Of a stretch of 64,000 bases of DNA, positions 27,340 through 34,975 are shown in pieces. The DNA is from Alphaproteobacteria bacterium. Its GTDB lineage: Bacteria > Pseudomonadota > Alphaproteobacteria > Caulobacterales > Hyphomonadaceae. The notes beneath the pieces are model-generated. The model was not told where the DNA came from and made no database searches. It worked only from the letters and a program-made list of their open reading frames with translations. The translations under genes and the position numbers were made by a program. The stretch covers positions 1 through 64,000 of the forward strand of contig JAHJYW010000011.1 of assembly GCA_018827375.1 (NCBI GenBank), read 5' to 3'. Positions within the stretch are counted from its first letter, which is position 1, and every line of letters starts with the position of its first letter.

Positions 27340-28194
27340 ATGACGAACAAGCGCACACCCGAAGATGTGACGATTCTGCCCCGCGATCTCCATTTCAGCA
27401 TGGACGGCGCCGACAACGGCCCCTGGCTGGACGGCGACCCGGTTGCCACCGCCATTTTCAACGCCATGTCGCTCACCTTCCCCGATGGCGAGCGCCTCTT
27501 CATCGATGCGGTCAAGGCCTATCGCGGCCGGGTCAGCGGCAAGCTCGCGCAGGACGTGAAGGACTTCATCACCCAGGAAGCCATCCATTCACGCGAGCAC
27601 CACCTCCTCAACAACAAGATCGACCGCGAAAAGTATCCCGTCGACGAGATCGAGGCCGAAATCCGCGAACGCATTGCCTTCGGCCGCTCCGGCGGTCCGA
27701 TCCGTATGCTGATGGCCACGATCTGCCTCGAGCATTTCACGTCCATGATGGCCGACCTGATGACAGGCCTCGAAGTCGACGGCGCGCCCCTGTTCAGCAA
27801 GACAGACCCGGGCCTGGAGCGCCTCTGGCGCTGGCACGCCATGGAAGAAACCGAGCACAAGGCTGTCGCCTATGACGTCTTCCTCGAAGTCACGAAAGAC
27901 TGGCCGCCCTTCCGGCGCTATTTCCGCCGCTGCATGTCGATGGTCATCATCACGCACCACTTTACCAGCCATGTCGCCGACCATGCCGCCCGGCTGCTGG
28001 TCGCCGATGGCTACACCTATGAAGCAGCGCTGCGCGAGGTGAAAGCCTTCCTCTGGAAGAAACCCGCCCTGTTCGGCAAGGGCTGGAAAGTCTGGCTCTC
28101 ATGGTTCAAGCCCGGCTTCCACCCATGGGACCACGACAACCGCGATGTCATGGCGCAATGGAAAGAAGAGTTCACCCTGGTCGCTGCCGAATAG
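27340..28194 (+). CDS. Metal-dependent hydrolase, PF10118 family
   Basis: The 284-residue protein matches the putative metal-dependent hydrolase family PF10118. It has MSLTFPDGERLFIDAVKAYR near the N-terminus, several metal-ligand-like motifs (FITQEAIHSREHHLLN, CLEHFTSMMADL, WRWHAMEETEHKAVAYDVF) and a C-terminal WLSWFKPGFHPWDHD. The spacing of Glu/His pairs resembles ferritin-like di-iron helical bundles. Substrate unknown; regulation by the divergent TetR is likely. Confidence 0.87.
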   Translation: MTNKRTPEDVTILPRDLHFSMDGADNGPWLDGDPVATAIFNAMSLTFPDGERLFIDAVKAYRGRVSGKLAQDVKDFITQEAIHSREHHLLNNKIDREKYPVDEIEAEIRERIAFGRSGGPIRMLMATICLEHFTSMMADLMTGLEVDGAPLFSKTDPGLERLWRWHAMEETEHKAVAYDVFLEVTKDWPPFRRYFRRCMSMVIITHHFTSHVADHAARLLVADGYTYEAALREVKAFLWKKPALFGKGWKVWLSWFKPGFHPWDHDNRDVMAQWKEEFTLVAAE

Positions 28195-28201
28195 GCACCG
28201 G

Positions 28202-30184
28202 TCAGGGCCACTGCGGCCCTGGCTCGCCGCGGATTGCGCCTAACGCCACTTGCGGCTCCCGACGGCGTGCGGGCTCTGCCCGGTCACCTTGGCCGCGCGT
28301 TTCGGAAGGTTCGCGCCCCTCCTTCGGCCGCGGCAGGAGGTCCGGCCAGCCATATTTGTCCCATGCCGCCACCAGGCCGATATGTGTCGCAAAGTGCATG
28401 AAATCGGGGTGCTGCCACACGCTCCGGATCGGGTCGACATCCGCCCAGATCAGCATCAGGCTGATCATGTTGGCAGGCGTAATCTGCTTACCCAGCGTCT
28501 TGAACACCATCGGCGCATTGCCCATCCACACCGCCGGCATGACGATGCTAGGGTCGAACGGATCATGCAGCGTCACATGCAGCATTTCCAGAAGCTGGCA
28601 ATACACGTTGCGGTCTTCTTCCAGCCCGCTGCAAACGCCCTTCGCCGCCATCAGCCAATAGGCGTCCAGCCCGTCCGCATCCAGCGGGGCACTGCCCACG
28701 GGCGGGAAGATCACTGTGTTCATCAAGAGGCGCGTTTGCCAGTATTGCTGCACCGCCAGTTCGCGCTCGCCCGCCGTGGCCGTCGCCGCCGCCAGCAACA
28801 TGGACGGAAAGCCCAGGTCCACCATGCGCTGCCCGGCGGCGATGCTTTCCTCTGCATGCCCAAGGTTGAGATGCGCGACGCATAGCATGGCATAGTTGCG
28901 GCCATACACAGGGTCGCGATCAATCGCAGCCTCGATCAGCGGCAAGGCCTCCTGCGTCCGCCCGCAATACAGCAGGAACGAACCCAGCCGGATAATCACA
29001 TCCGGGTTCTCGGGCTCTAGCCGGTAGGCCTCATAGGCAAGGTCCAGCGCACCGACCGCATCATTCTGCGTCCATCGCTGCAGCGCCAGCATGGAGCGCG
29101 CATGCCCCTGCGACGGGTCCAGCGCGATCGCGCGGCGGGCACACTGGGCCATGATCTCGGTCTCGCCCTGCCGGTCCAGACAGGGCGTATAGACCACGCT
29201 ATTCACATGCGCTTCGGCCAGCGCCGTCCAGCATTCGGCAAAGTCCGGGTCCAGCGCCAGCGCCTGCTCCAGCAGATCGATCGCCTTGGCCAGCAGACCC
29301 TCCCCGAAAGCACGGTTCGTCAATGCCCGCCCTTGCAGGTACAGGCCATAGGCCAGCCTATTGTCGGTCATCGGACGCGGCTTCAGCGCGGGCTGGGCCA
29401 CGTTCAGCGCCTCGCTCAGGCCAGCCGTCACGGCGGCCGCCACTTCATCGCGTGACACGAACATGTCGCCCACCTTGCCGGCAAAGCGGTAGCTCCACGT
29501 CTCGAACCCGGTCTTGCCGTCAATCAAGCAGATATCGATGCGCACATGCTCGTCCTGATGCTGCACGCTGCCTTCGATCAGGTGATCGACCCGCAAGCGC
29601 GCGGCGATATCCGGCAGGATCAGTTCGGAATTGCGGAACTGGAACGACGAGGTGCGCCCTGCCACCATCAGTTCGGGCACCTGCACCAGCCGTGCGATCA
29701 GCTCATCCACAAGACCATCAGCGAAATATTCCTGGTCACCGTCCTTCGACAGCGACCGGAATGGCAATACGGCCACCCGCGTCTGCCCCGGCTGCGTCGC
29801 AATCTTCGCATCCAGCCGGTAGCCGAGCTTCGGCACGGTCGCGATCGCGTCGCTCATGCCATGCGGCGCGCTGAGTGCCTTGCGAAGGTGCGAGGCAGCC
29901 CGCGACAGGCTCTGGTCGCTGCCCAGGTCGCCCGGCCATACATTGTCGATCAGGTCAGACCGCAGCCACAGCTCGCCCGGCCGCCGCGCCATGACCACCA
30001 GCAGGGTCATGACCTTCGGCTCGACCTGGCATGTCCCCTTCGGCCCGGACAGGCGCAAGGCTGAAGGCGTGACGGTGACGTCACCGATCAGGAAAGGGGC
30101 CAGTCCCAGATTTGCGAGCGACGGATCTTCCAATTGAGCGTCCCCCCGGACTTTTTTTGAGGGAGAATTATCCCGAACCTGCAT
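28202..30184 (-). CDS. Soluble winged-helix / TolB-like / TPR regulator
   Basis: The 660-residue protein has an OmpR/CadC-type winged helix (~residues 30-130: FLIGDVTVTPSALRLSGPKG to PKLGYRLDAKI). A FlgO/TolB-like domain (RVAVLPFRSLSKDGDQEYFADGLVDELIARL to DICLIDGKTGFETWSYRF) follows, then TPR-like repeats (AIDLLEQALALDPDFAECWTALAEAHV and AYRLEPENPDVIIRLG). No membrane helix is seen, unlike CadC. I chose ATG 30184 (AAGG upstream) over a TTG 84 bases earlier. Its targets are unknown; the divergent cytochrome pair is a candidate. Confidence 0.85.
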   Translation of the reverse strand: MQVRDNSPSKKVRGDAQLEDPSLANLGLAPFLIGDVTVTPSALRLSGPKGTCQVEPKVMTLLVVMARRPGELWLRSDLIDNVWPGDLGSDQSLSRAASHLRKALSAPHGMSDAIATVPKLGYRLDAKIATQPGQTRVAVLPFRSLSKDGDQEYFADGLVDELIARLVQVPELMVAGRTSSFQFRNSELILPDIAARLRVDHLIEGSVQHQDEHVRIDICLIDGKTGFETWSYRFAGKVGDMFVSRDEVAAAVTAGLSEALNVAQPALKPRPMTDNRLAYGLYLQGRALTNRAFGEGLLAKAIDLLEQALALDPDFAECWTALAEAHVNSVVYTPCLDRQGETEIMAQCARRAIALDPSQGHARSMLALQRWTQNDAVGALDLAYEAYRLEPENPDVIIRLGSFLLYCGRTQEALPLIEAAIDRDPVYGRNYAMLCVAHLNLGHAEESIAAGQRMVDLGFPSMLLAAATATAGERELAVQQYWQTRLLMNTVIFPPVGSAPLDADGLDAYWLMAAKGVCSGLEEDRNVYCQLLEMLHVTLHDPFDPSIVMPAVWMGNAPMVFKTLGKQITPANMISLMLIWADVDPIRSVWQHPDFMHFATHIGLVAAWDKYGWPDLLPRPKEGREPSETRGQGDRAEPARRREPQVALGAIRGEPGPQWP

Positions 30185-30557
30185 GTACGCACCTTCGAGG
30201 GCAGGAGGCCACCCGTTCCTGTGGTTGCAGGCGATGCAACCAAAACACTCCTTTGCAGAATTGCTCAACTCAAGGGCAGGAAACGGTCACACATCCGTCC
30301 GGTCAGGGAAGAAAATACGGATCTCATCCACCCATGAGCAAATAATTCCGACCGATATTTTTAATAAAAACCGCGCTGCCGCCTGTATTGCGTGCGATTA
30401 CTTTCCTTTGACCCTCCCTGTACATCGCCCGGACGAGTAGCATCCCCTGCCCGCATTTCGCGCGCACAGCGCTTTCGGCCACTGCCTCGCGCGGCAGAGA
30501 TTGCGCCTGTCACATGGATTGCCTACGACTGGCTCCAGACCAAGAACGGAGAGCCTC
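30185..30557. other. 373-base divergent intergenic region
   Basis: This region separates the winged-helix/TPR regulator from the cytochrome c' gene. It contains an AT-rich patch around 30330-30410 suited to promoters in both directions. I see no clear -35/-10 pair, hairpin or palindrome, and no convincing small gene; frames that cross it start upstream of well-supported starts. Confidence 0.45.
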
Positions 30558-31076
30558 ATGACGATTCGCCAGACCCGCTTCACCCTTGCTGCCCTCGCCG
30601 GCCTCGCTTTGCTCGGCGCCTGCGGCTCCGGCGATGCCCCGGCTGCGCCTGAGGCTTCCGAAACCGCCACTGTTCTCGACAATGGCATGACCGTCACCGA
30701 AGTCGTCGACGCCCGCCAGACCCACCTCAAAGCCGTCGGCAAGGCTTTCAAGACGATCAGCGACAATCTCAAGGCCGGCGAGCCTGACATGGCCGCCATA
30801 CAGGCTGCCGCCGCCAGCGTGCCGACCGAGACCGCCGACATGGGCTACTGGTTCCCCGAAGGCTCCGGCCCGGCCTCCGGCGTGAAGACAGATGCCCTCC
30901 CCGCCATCTGGGAAAACAAGGCGGACCTCGATTCCAAGATCGCTGATTTCCAGGCCGCCGCCGCCACGCTCGCCTCCACCGCCGAAGCTGGCGACATCGC
31001 CGCCATCAGCGAGGCCTTCAACGCCACCGGCGCCACCTGCAAGTCCTGCCACGAAACCTATCGCGCAGACGACTAG
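30558..31076 (+). CDS. Cytochrome c' / c556-like lipoprotein
   Basis: The 172-residue protein has a lipoprotein signal with lipobox LGAC (Cys22). The mature domain is a helical bundle with the C-terminal haem motif CKSCH at 161-165, as in class II cytochromes c (c', c556). The segment ADMGYWFPEGSGP is typical of this group. Start 30558 is supported by ACGGAG upstream. Six bases separate it from the membrane cytochrome b gene, so the two probably form one electron-transfer unit. Confidence 0.9.
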   Translation: MTIRQTRFTLAALAGLALLGACGSGDAPAAPEASETATVLDNGMTVTEVVDARQTHLKAVGKAFKTISDNLKAGEPDMAAIQAAAASVPTETADMGYWFPEGSGPASGVKTDALPAIWENKADLDSKIADFQAAAATLASTAEAGDIAAISEAFNATGATCKSCHETYRADD

Positions 31077-31082
31077 ATCCTG

Positions 31083-31760
31083 ATGCCGGAACCGCGAAAG
31101 CACGTCCTTGTCTGGGACTGGACGATCCGTCTGTTCCACTGGCTCATTTTGCTTGGCGTCGCGACCATGTGGTGGACGGCCGAGCAGGGCATGATGGACT
31201 GGCACAGGCGGGTCGGCCTCGGCCTGCTCGGCCTCCTCGCCTATCGCCTTGTCTGGGGCCTGATTGGTCCGCGAACGGCCCGGCTTTACCGGCTCGTGCC
31301 CTCTCCGCGGTCACTCATGTCCTATGGGCGTGACCTGCTCGCCCGGCGCCACACCCCGCACGCAGGCCATAATCCCGTCGGCTCGCTCAGCGTCATCGCC
31401 ATGCTGCTGGCCCTTGCCACGCAGGTCACCACCGGCCTCTTCTCGGTCGATGTGGACGGCCTCGAATCCGGCCCGCTCGCCACCAAGGTCTCCTTCGAAA
31501 CCGGGCGCTTCCTCGCCGACATCCACGAGACCAGTTTCAACGTCCTCCTCGCCCTGATCGTGCTCCACGTCGCGGCGATTGCGGCCTATCTCATCTTCTT
31601 CCGGGACAATCTTGTGCGTCCCATGCTCACCGGCCGCCGCAGCGGGTCAGACTTCGCGCCCGATGTCCCCGCCGATGCCCGCGCCCCATGGCTCCGCGTG
31701 CTCATCTCAGCCGTACTCGCCTTCGCCGCTGTCGGCGCCGTCTGGAACATCGGCAACTGA
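31083..31760 (+). CDS. Membrane cytochrome b (hydrogenase-type/b561-like)
   Basis: The 225-residue protein has about four central helices with likely haem-b ligands in VWDWTIRLFHWLILL, MDWHRRVGLGLLGLLAYRLVWG, ADIHETSFNVLL and IVLHVAAIAAYL. A fifth hydrophobic segment ends the protein. This is the Ni,Fe-hydrogenase-type cytochrome b/b561 family that passes quinol electrons to a c-type cytochrome; the partner is probably the upstream cytochrome c'. The transcript ends at the hairpin 31771-31802. Confidence 0.9.
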   Translation: MPEPRKHVLVWDWTIRLFHWLILLGVATMWWTAEQGMMDWHRRVGLGLLGLLAYRLVWGLIGPRTARLYRLVPSPRSLMSYGRDLLARRHTPHAGHNPVGSLSVIAMLLALATQVTTGLFSVDVDGLESGPLATKVSFETGRFLADIHETSFNVLLALIVLHVAAIAAYLIFFRDNLVRPMLTGRRSGSDFAPDVPADARAPWLRVLISAVLAFAAVGAVWNIGN

Positions 31761-31770
31761 GAACGTATCG

Positions 31771-31805
31771 AAGGGGCGCCCTCCCCCACGCGAGCGCCCC
31801 TTCTT
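31771..31805 (+). terminator. Rho-independent terminator of the cytochrome operon
   Basis: AAGGGGCGC and GCGCCCCTT (9-base perfect arms, ~14-base loop) are followed by TTCTTCT. It sits 10 bases after the cytochrome b stop. Confidence 0.8.
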
Positions 31806-31841
31806 CTCGGACCGGAAAAATTGAGGTCGGGTTGGAGAACC

Positions 31842-32177
31842 CTAGTTCCGGCTTGCGAGGGCGAGCTTGGTTTCTGGCAGGGCGCGGCCTTCATGATAGG
31901 CGATCAGCGTTTCCATCTTCGTGGCTGCGACTGCGTCGGTCATCAGGTGCTCACGGCAGTCTTTCTCGATCTTCACGCGGGCGGCCATACCGCCGACCAT
32001 ACGGCTTTCGACACGGCAGGCTTTTTTTGCCGTTTTCTGGAAGTTCGCATACGTGACATCGATTGGCGCGTCGGGTGAGAATTCAAACCCGGCAACGAAT
32101 GTTTCATCTGCTGACGCTACGCCCGTTAGGGCGACAAGCGCCGAAGCGGCGACAATGGCTTTGTAAAAGTTGGACAT
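31842..32177 (-). CDS. UrcA-like exported protein
   Basis: The 111-residue protein has a signal peptide (MSNFYKAIVAASALVALTGVASA). The mature part has the pattern seen in UrcA-family proteins: ANFQKTAKKACRVE, then a second Cys in KDCREHLMTDAVAAT, spaced for one disulfide. Start 32177 is favoured because AGGAAAA lies 8 bases upstream and the signal peptide begins there. UrcA proteins are small, periplasmic and of unknown role, common in Caulobacterales-like and Sphingomonas-like bacteria. Confidence 0.75.
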   Translation of the reverse strand: MSNFYKAIVAASALVALTGVASADETFVAGFEFSPDAPIDVTYANFQKTAKKACRVESRMVGGMAARVKIEKDCREHLMTDAVAATKMETLIAYHEGRALPETKLALASRN

Positions 32178-32536
32178 GACAAGATTTTCCTGAGTGCGTT
32201 CGGACAGCCCGTTTGCTGTTCGCCCAATCTGTCGGACCACACAGCGCCCGTCCCGATGGCTGCCTGATTTCGGCCTGATGAAAATATGACGGCACTGTTA
32301 TTGAAAGAATTTTTTCTATAATTCGTCGCAAGGCAGGATGATTTGGTGTGCGAGAATTATATGGTCGTCCGTTTTGCATAAAGGAGGAGTGAAGCACTGG
32401 GTGCGGATCGACTCCTTAAAGAATCGCCCCTAGATTGATTATCCGGAAACTCTGACGCGCCTTCAACCGGAGTGTTCTTGGTCACGATTAGCGGTATTGT
32501 GTTATAGGTTCAGGACCCGCGTTCAATCGTCCACAG
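32178..32536. other. 359-base AT-rich intergenic region
   Basis: This gap between the UrcA-like gene and the AT-rich orphan has long A/T stretches (around 32280-32370). A strong Shine-Dalgarno-like AAGGAGG sits at 32381 without a credible gene; only a 14-codon GTG-started frame follows. It may contain promoters for both neighbours or the edge of an acquired segment. No tRNA or hairpin terminator was recognised. Confidence 0.45.
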
Positions 32537-33220
32537 ATGATGAAAGTTTTTTTTGAGGAGCTTGCTTTGTCTGAACCCATAGAGATGGCTTATCGAAAAG
32601 TAAGTAGCCCGCTTGCTCGAAAAGTTGGTGAGCTAATACTACTGAAGTATGATCTAGAGTGCAGTCTAGAGTGCCTGATAAACTGGCAAGAGGATCTCCC
32701 TCAAGGTGACGCCAACGCTAGTTTCATAAACGCAGCAAATCAAAGCTTTGTCAGGGATGCAATTATTACTTTCCATGCTTGCTTCGATTCCGCTTGTCCG
32801 GAAAATCTCGACGCGTCTGTCATTTACGCAGACAACCCGGAAGCATTGCACTTCTTCAACTGGTGTAAAGATTTACGCGACACTTGGGTTGCCCACAGAT
32901 TTGGCCCGTCCCGATTGGCGGAAGCTGTGTTCCAAATACACCCCGAAACTGGAGATGTTTTGGGAGAAGGTGAAATGACCGTGGCATATCTGGGGCCGCC
33001 ATACGAGACGCGAGATATGATGATCCGCTTGGCTGAACACGCCCATGCTTACGCCACTTCTCTACTTACCAAACATAGAGAGCTACTGCTCGACGAAGTG
33101 AATAGTCTTTTTCCAAACCAGAGAAAAAAGCTGGACCTAGCCGGCTTTCGGATCGCAGGACCCGAAGAATTTCGAATGGGCCGTCGAAAGTATCGCAATG
33201 TAAACCGTGATATGAAATGA
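32537..33220 (+). CDS. AT-rich orphan with HEPN-like motif
   Basis: The 227-residue, mainly helical protein has no signal peptide. The segment NWCKDLRDTWVAHR at ~109-121 holds R114 and H120, matching the R-x(4-6)-H active-site pattern and the (L)RD...AHR wording of HEPN-type domains such as AbiU2. The tail is basic (GRRKYRNVNRD). The gene is clearly AT-richer than its neighbours. A TTG at 32567, preceded by GAGGAG with 6-base spacing, may be the true start. HEPN proteins are often RNases in defence or toxin systems; no partner gene is adjacent. Confidence 0.7.
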   Translation: MMKVFFEELALSEPIEMAYRKVSSPLARKVGELILLKYDLECSLECLINWQEDLPQGDANASFINAANQSFVRDAIITFHACFDSACPENLDASVIYADNPEALHFFNWCKDLRDTWVAHRFGPSRLAEAVFQIHPETGDVLGEGEMTVAYLGPPYETRDMMIRLAEHAHAYATSLLTKHRELLLDEVNSLFPNQRKKLDLAGFRIAGPEEFRMGRRKYRNVNRDMK

Positions 33221-33345
33221 TACGTATTCTGACATATATCGCGCCAGCACATCTTTCCCACAGATAAACACAAGCATCCTGCAATGCCCACCGGACAGGC
33301 GTGAAACTTATCCACACCCCTCTGCACCCGGCCTAGAATATCTGG

Positions 33346-33696
33346 ATGATCTCCCGCCGCGCTCATCTCTATGCCTTCGTGCATCCGGTCTGCTGGCCAT
33401 GGCTATGGTTCCAGCTCTGGCGCCTGCAGCACTGGATCCAGGCGACGAGGCGCGACGTGCTCTTTCGGGTTGATCGATTCGGCAATCTCTATGTGGACTT
33501 CATCAGCGATGCCCCGCACGATCCCGCGCGCTACACATTCGAGTCCCCGCCCGTGCCCGCTTGGGCGAGGCCCGGCCTCGCTTCCGATTTGCCTGAAACC
33601 CTCACGGCTTCGGCACGGCCCGTATACCCTGCGTCGGCTGTGCCCGTTTCCATACCGTACATGATCGCAGCCACACCCCTGCCCTACACGTCCTGA
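33346..33696 (+). CDS. Small hypothetical protein, Trp-rich N-terminus
   Basis: The 116-residue frame begins MISRRAHLYAFVHPVCWPWLWFQLWRLQHWI, an aromatic amphipathic helix that could lie on a membrane. A basic, strand-like part (DVLFRVDRFGNLYVDFISDAPHDP) and a Pro/Ala-rich tail follow. GC content matches the chromosome. A weak upstream site and the ordered N-terminal half favour a real gene, but no family is recognised. Confidence 0.5.
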   Translation: MISRRAHLYAFVHPVCWPWLWFQLWRLQHWIQATRRDVLFRVDRFGNLYVDFISDAPHDPARYTFESPPVPAWARPGLASDLPETLTASARPVYPASAVPVSIPYMIAATPLPYTS

Positions 33697-34112
33697 CGCC
33701 TGACCGCAGGCCATAACCAGCACCCGCGCAACCGGATGGCCCTGCCATGCCGGCCGCACGTGCTGGTAGGTGTGCAAGTCGATAAAGCGACCGAAGCGAG
33801 CTGACCGCCGCGGAGTAATGCGGCAGAACCGTAGCGCAGACACATGTGTCAGTGCACGGCGGTGCGTCCCCCACCCAGCTCATTCGGTCCGGCGCTTATG
33901 GGCGCCTCCAGTCCTCAGATCCCCGAGTGGACTGGATCAAGGAAAATCCCTTGCGTCCCCCCTCCCGGAACGCCTGGTGAGAAGCAAAACCCGGAAAGGC
34001 ACTTGTGAATATTCACGCATTTCCGAATACGGGATTGTATAAATTCGCCATCCTGTTCAACTTGCACCAGAGAAGAAGACAGGCACCAGCCTGCGACAGG
34101 GAGCATACAGCC
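33697..34112. other. 416-base intergenic region upstream of the AraC gene
   Basis: Frames crossing this region are low in recognisable sequence and partly antisense to their neighbours, so none is called. The last ~100 bases become AT-richer and probably contain the AraC promoter; AGGGAG at ~34098 is its ribosome-binding site. No RNA gene was recognised. Confidence 0.45.
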
Positions 34113-34958
34113 ATGATGCAGTTCGAATATGTCCTGCCACGCGCCGATATCCGCGCCCTTGTCGGCAGCTATTACGATACCACCATCACGGTCGGCTTCG
34201 ACGATGTCATGCGCGCCGAAATTGCCAATGTCCGTTTTGTCGTCCGGGGGGCCGTCCGCACCAATATGAACGGCAAGGAGGAATCGTTTCCCGCCGGCAC
34301 GGCCCTGCTCTGCGGCCCGACCTATAAATGGTGCAATGTCGGCTTTGACACCGGCACGCTCATCTTCGGCGCCGCCATCACCCCGCTCGGCTGGGCCCGC
34401 ATGCTGGGCGTGCCCGCCGATACGCTGGCAGACCGCACCGTCATGCTTGCCGATCATGTGCCCGCGCAATCGCTACAACACATCCAGCCCGTCTTCGACG
34501 CGCCCGATGCCGCCGGCCGCGCCGCAGCTGCCGACACGTTCTTCGCCGCGCTGGACGATCCCGGCCGCCGCGTCCATGACGAATTCCTCGCCCTCGCAAC
34601 GCGCTGGATCACCGATCCCGAGCCCAACGAACTGGAAGACCTCCTCGCCGCCACCGACATCTCGGCCCGCCATGTCGAACGGCTCTGCAAGCTCTATTTC
34701 GGCAGCGCGCCCAAGCGCCTGCACCGCAAGTTCCGCGCGCTCCATTCCGCCAACCGCCTGACCTGGCAGGAGCTGACAGACTGGCGCGACATCGCCACCA
34801 CAGGCTATTTCGATCAGTCCCATTTCATCCGTGAGTTCAAGCATTTCAACGGACGCACCCCCAGCGAGTTCATCAAGGGCGCCCACCTGCTCGTTCAGCT
34901 CACCCTGAAGGAGCGCCTCCAGATCGCCCATGAATCCCCCTTCAGCCTCGTCGGTTGA
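34113..34958 (+). CDS. AraC family transcriptional regulator
   Basis: This ~281-residue protein has an N-terminal ligand/dimerisation region and a C-terminal AraC DNA-binding domain: LEDLLAATDISARHVERLCKLYFGSAPKRLHRKFRAL, then DIATTGYFDQSHFIREFKHFNGRTPSEFI (second helix-turn-helix). ATG 34113 is chosen because AGGGAG lies 9 bases upstream. It immediately precedes, and probably controls, the GMC oxidoreductase gene. The effector may be an alcohol or the enzyme product. Confidence 0.9.
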   Translation: MMQFEYVLPRADIRALVGSYYDTTITVGFDDVMRAEIANVRFVVRGAVRTNMNGKEESFPAGTALLCGPTYKWCNVGFDTGTLIFGAAITPLGWARMLGVPADTLADRTVMLADHVPAQSLQHIQPVFDAPDAAGRAAAADTFFAALDDPGRRVHDEFLALATRWITDPEPNELEDLLAATDISARHVERLCKLYFGSAPKRLHRKFRALHSANRLTWQELTDWRDIATTGYFDQSHFIREFKHFNGRTPSEFIKGAHLLVQLTLKERLQIAHESPFSLVG

Positions 34959-34975
34959 GAGAGGCAGGCCGCGCA

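Noticed and set aside
30184-30268. Longer TTG start for the winged-helix/TPR regulator
   Set aside because: The extra residues are Cys/His-rich and unlike the family, and ATG 30184 has an AAGG site.
32381-32434. AAGGAGG followed by a 14-codon GTG frame
   Set aside because: Spacing to either GTG is wrong (1 or 13 bases) and the peptide has no leader-like pattern.
33221-33345. Replication origin
   Set aside because: One consensus DnaA box only, and no dnaA, dnaN, hemE or parAB genes nearby.
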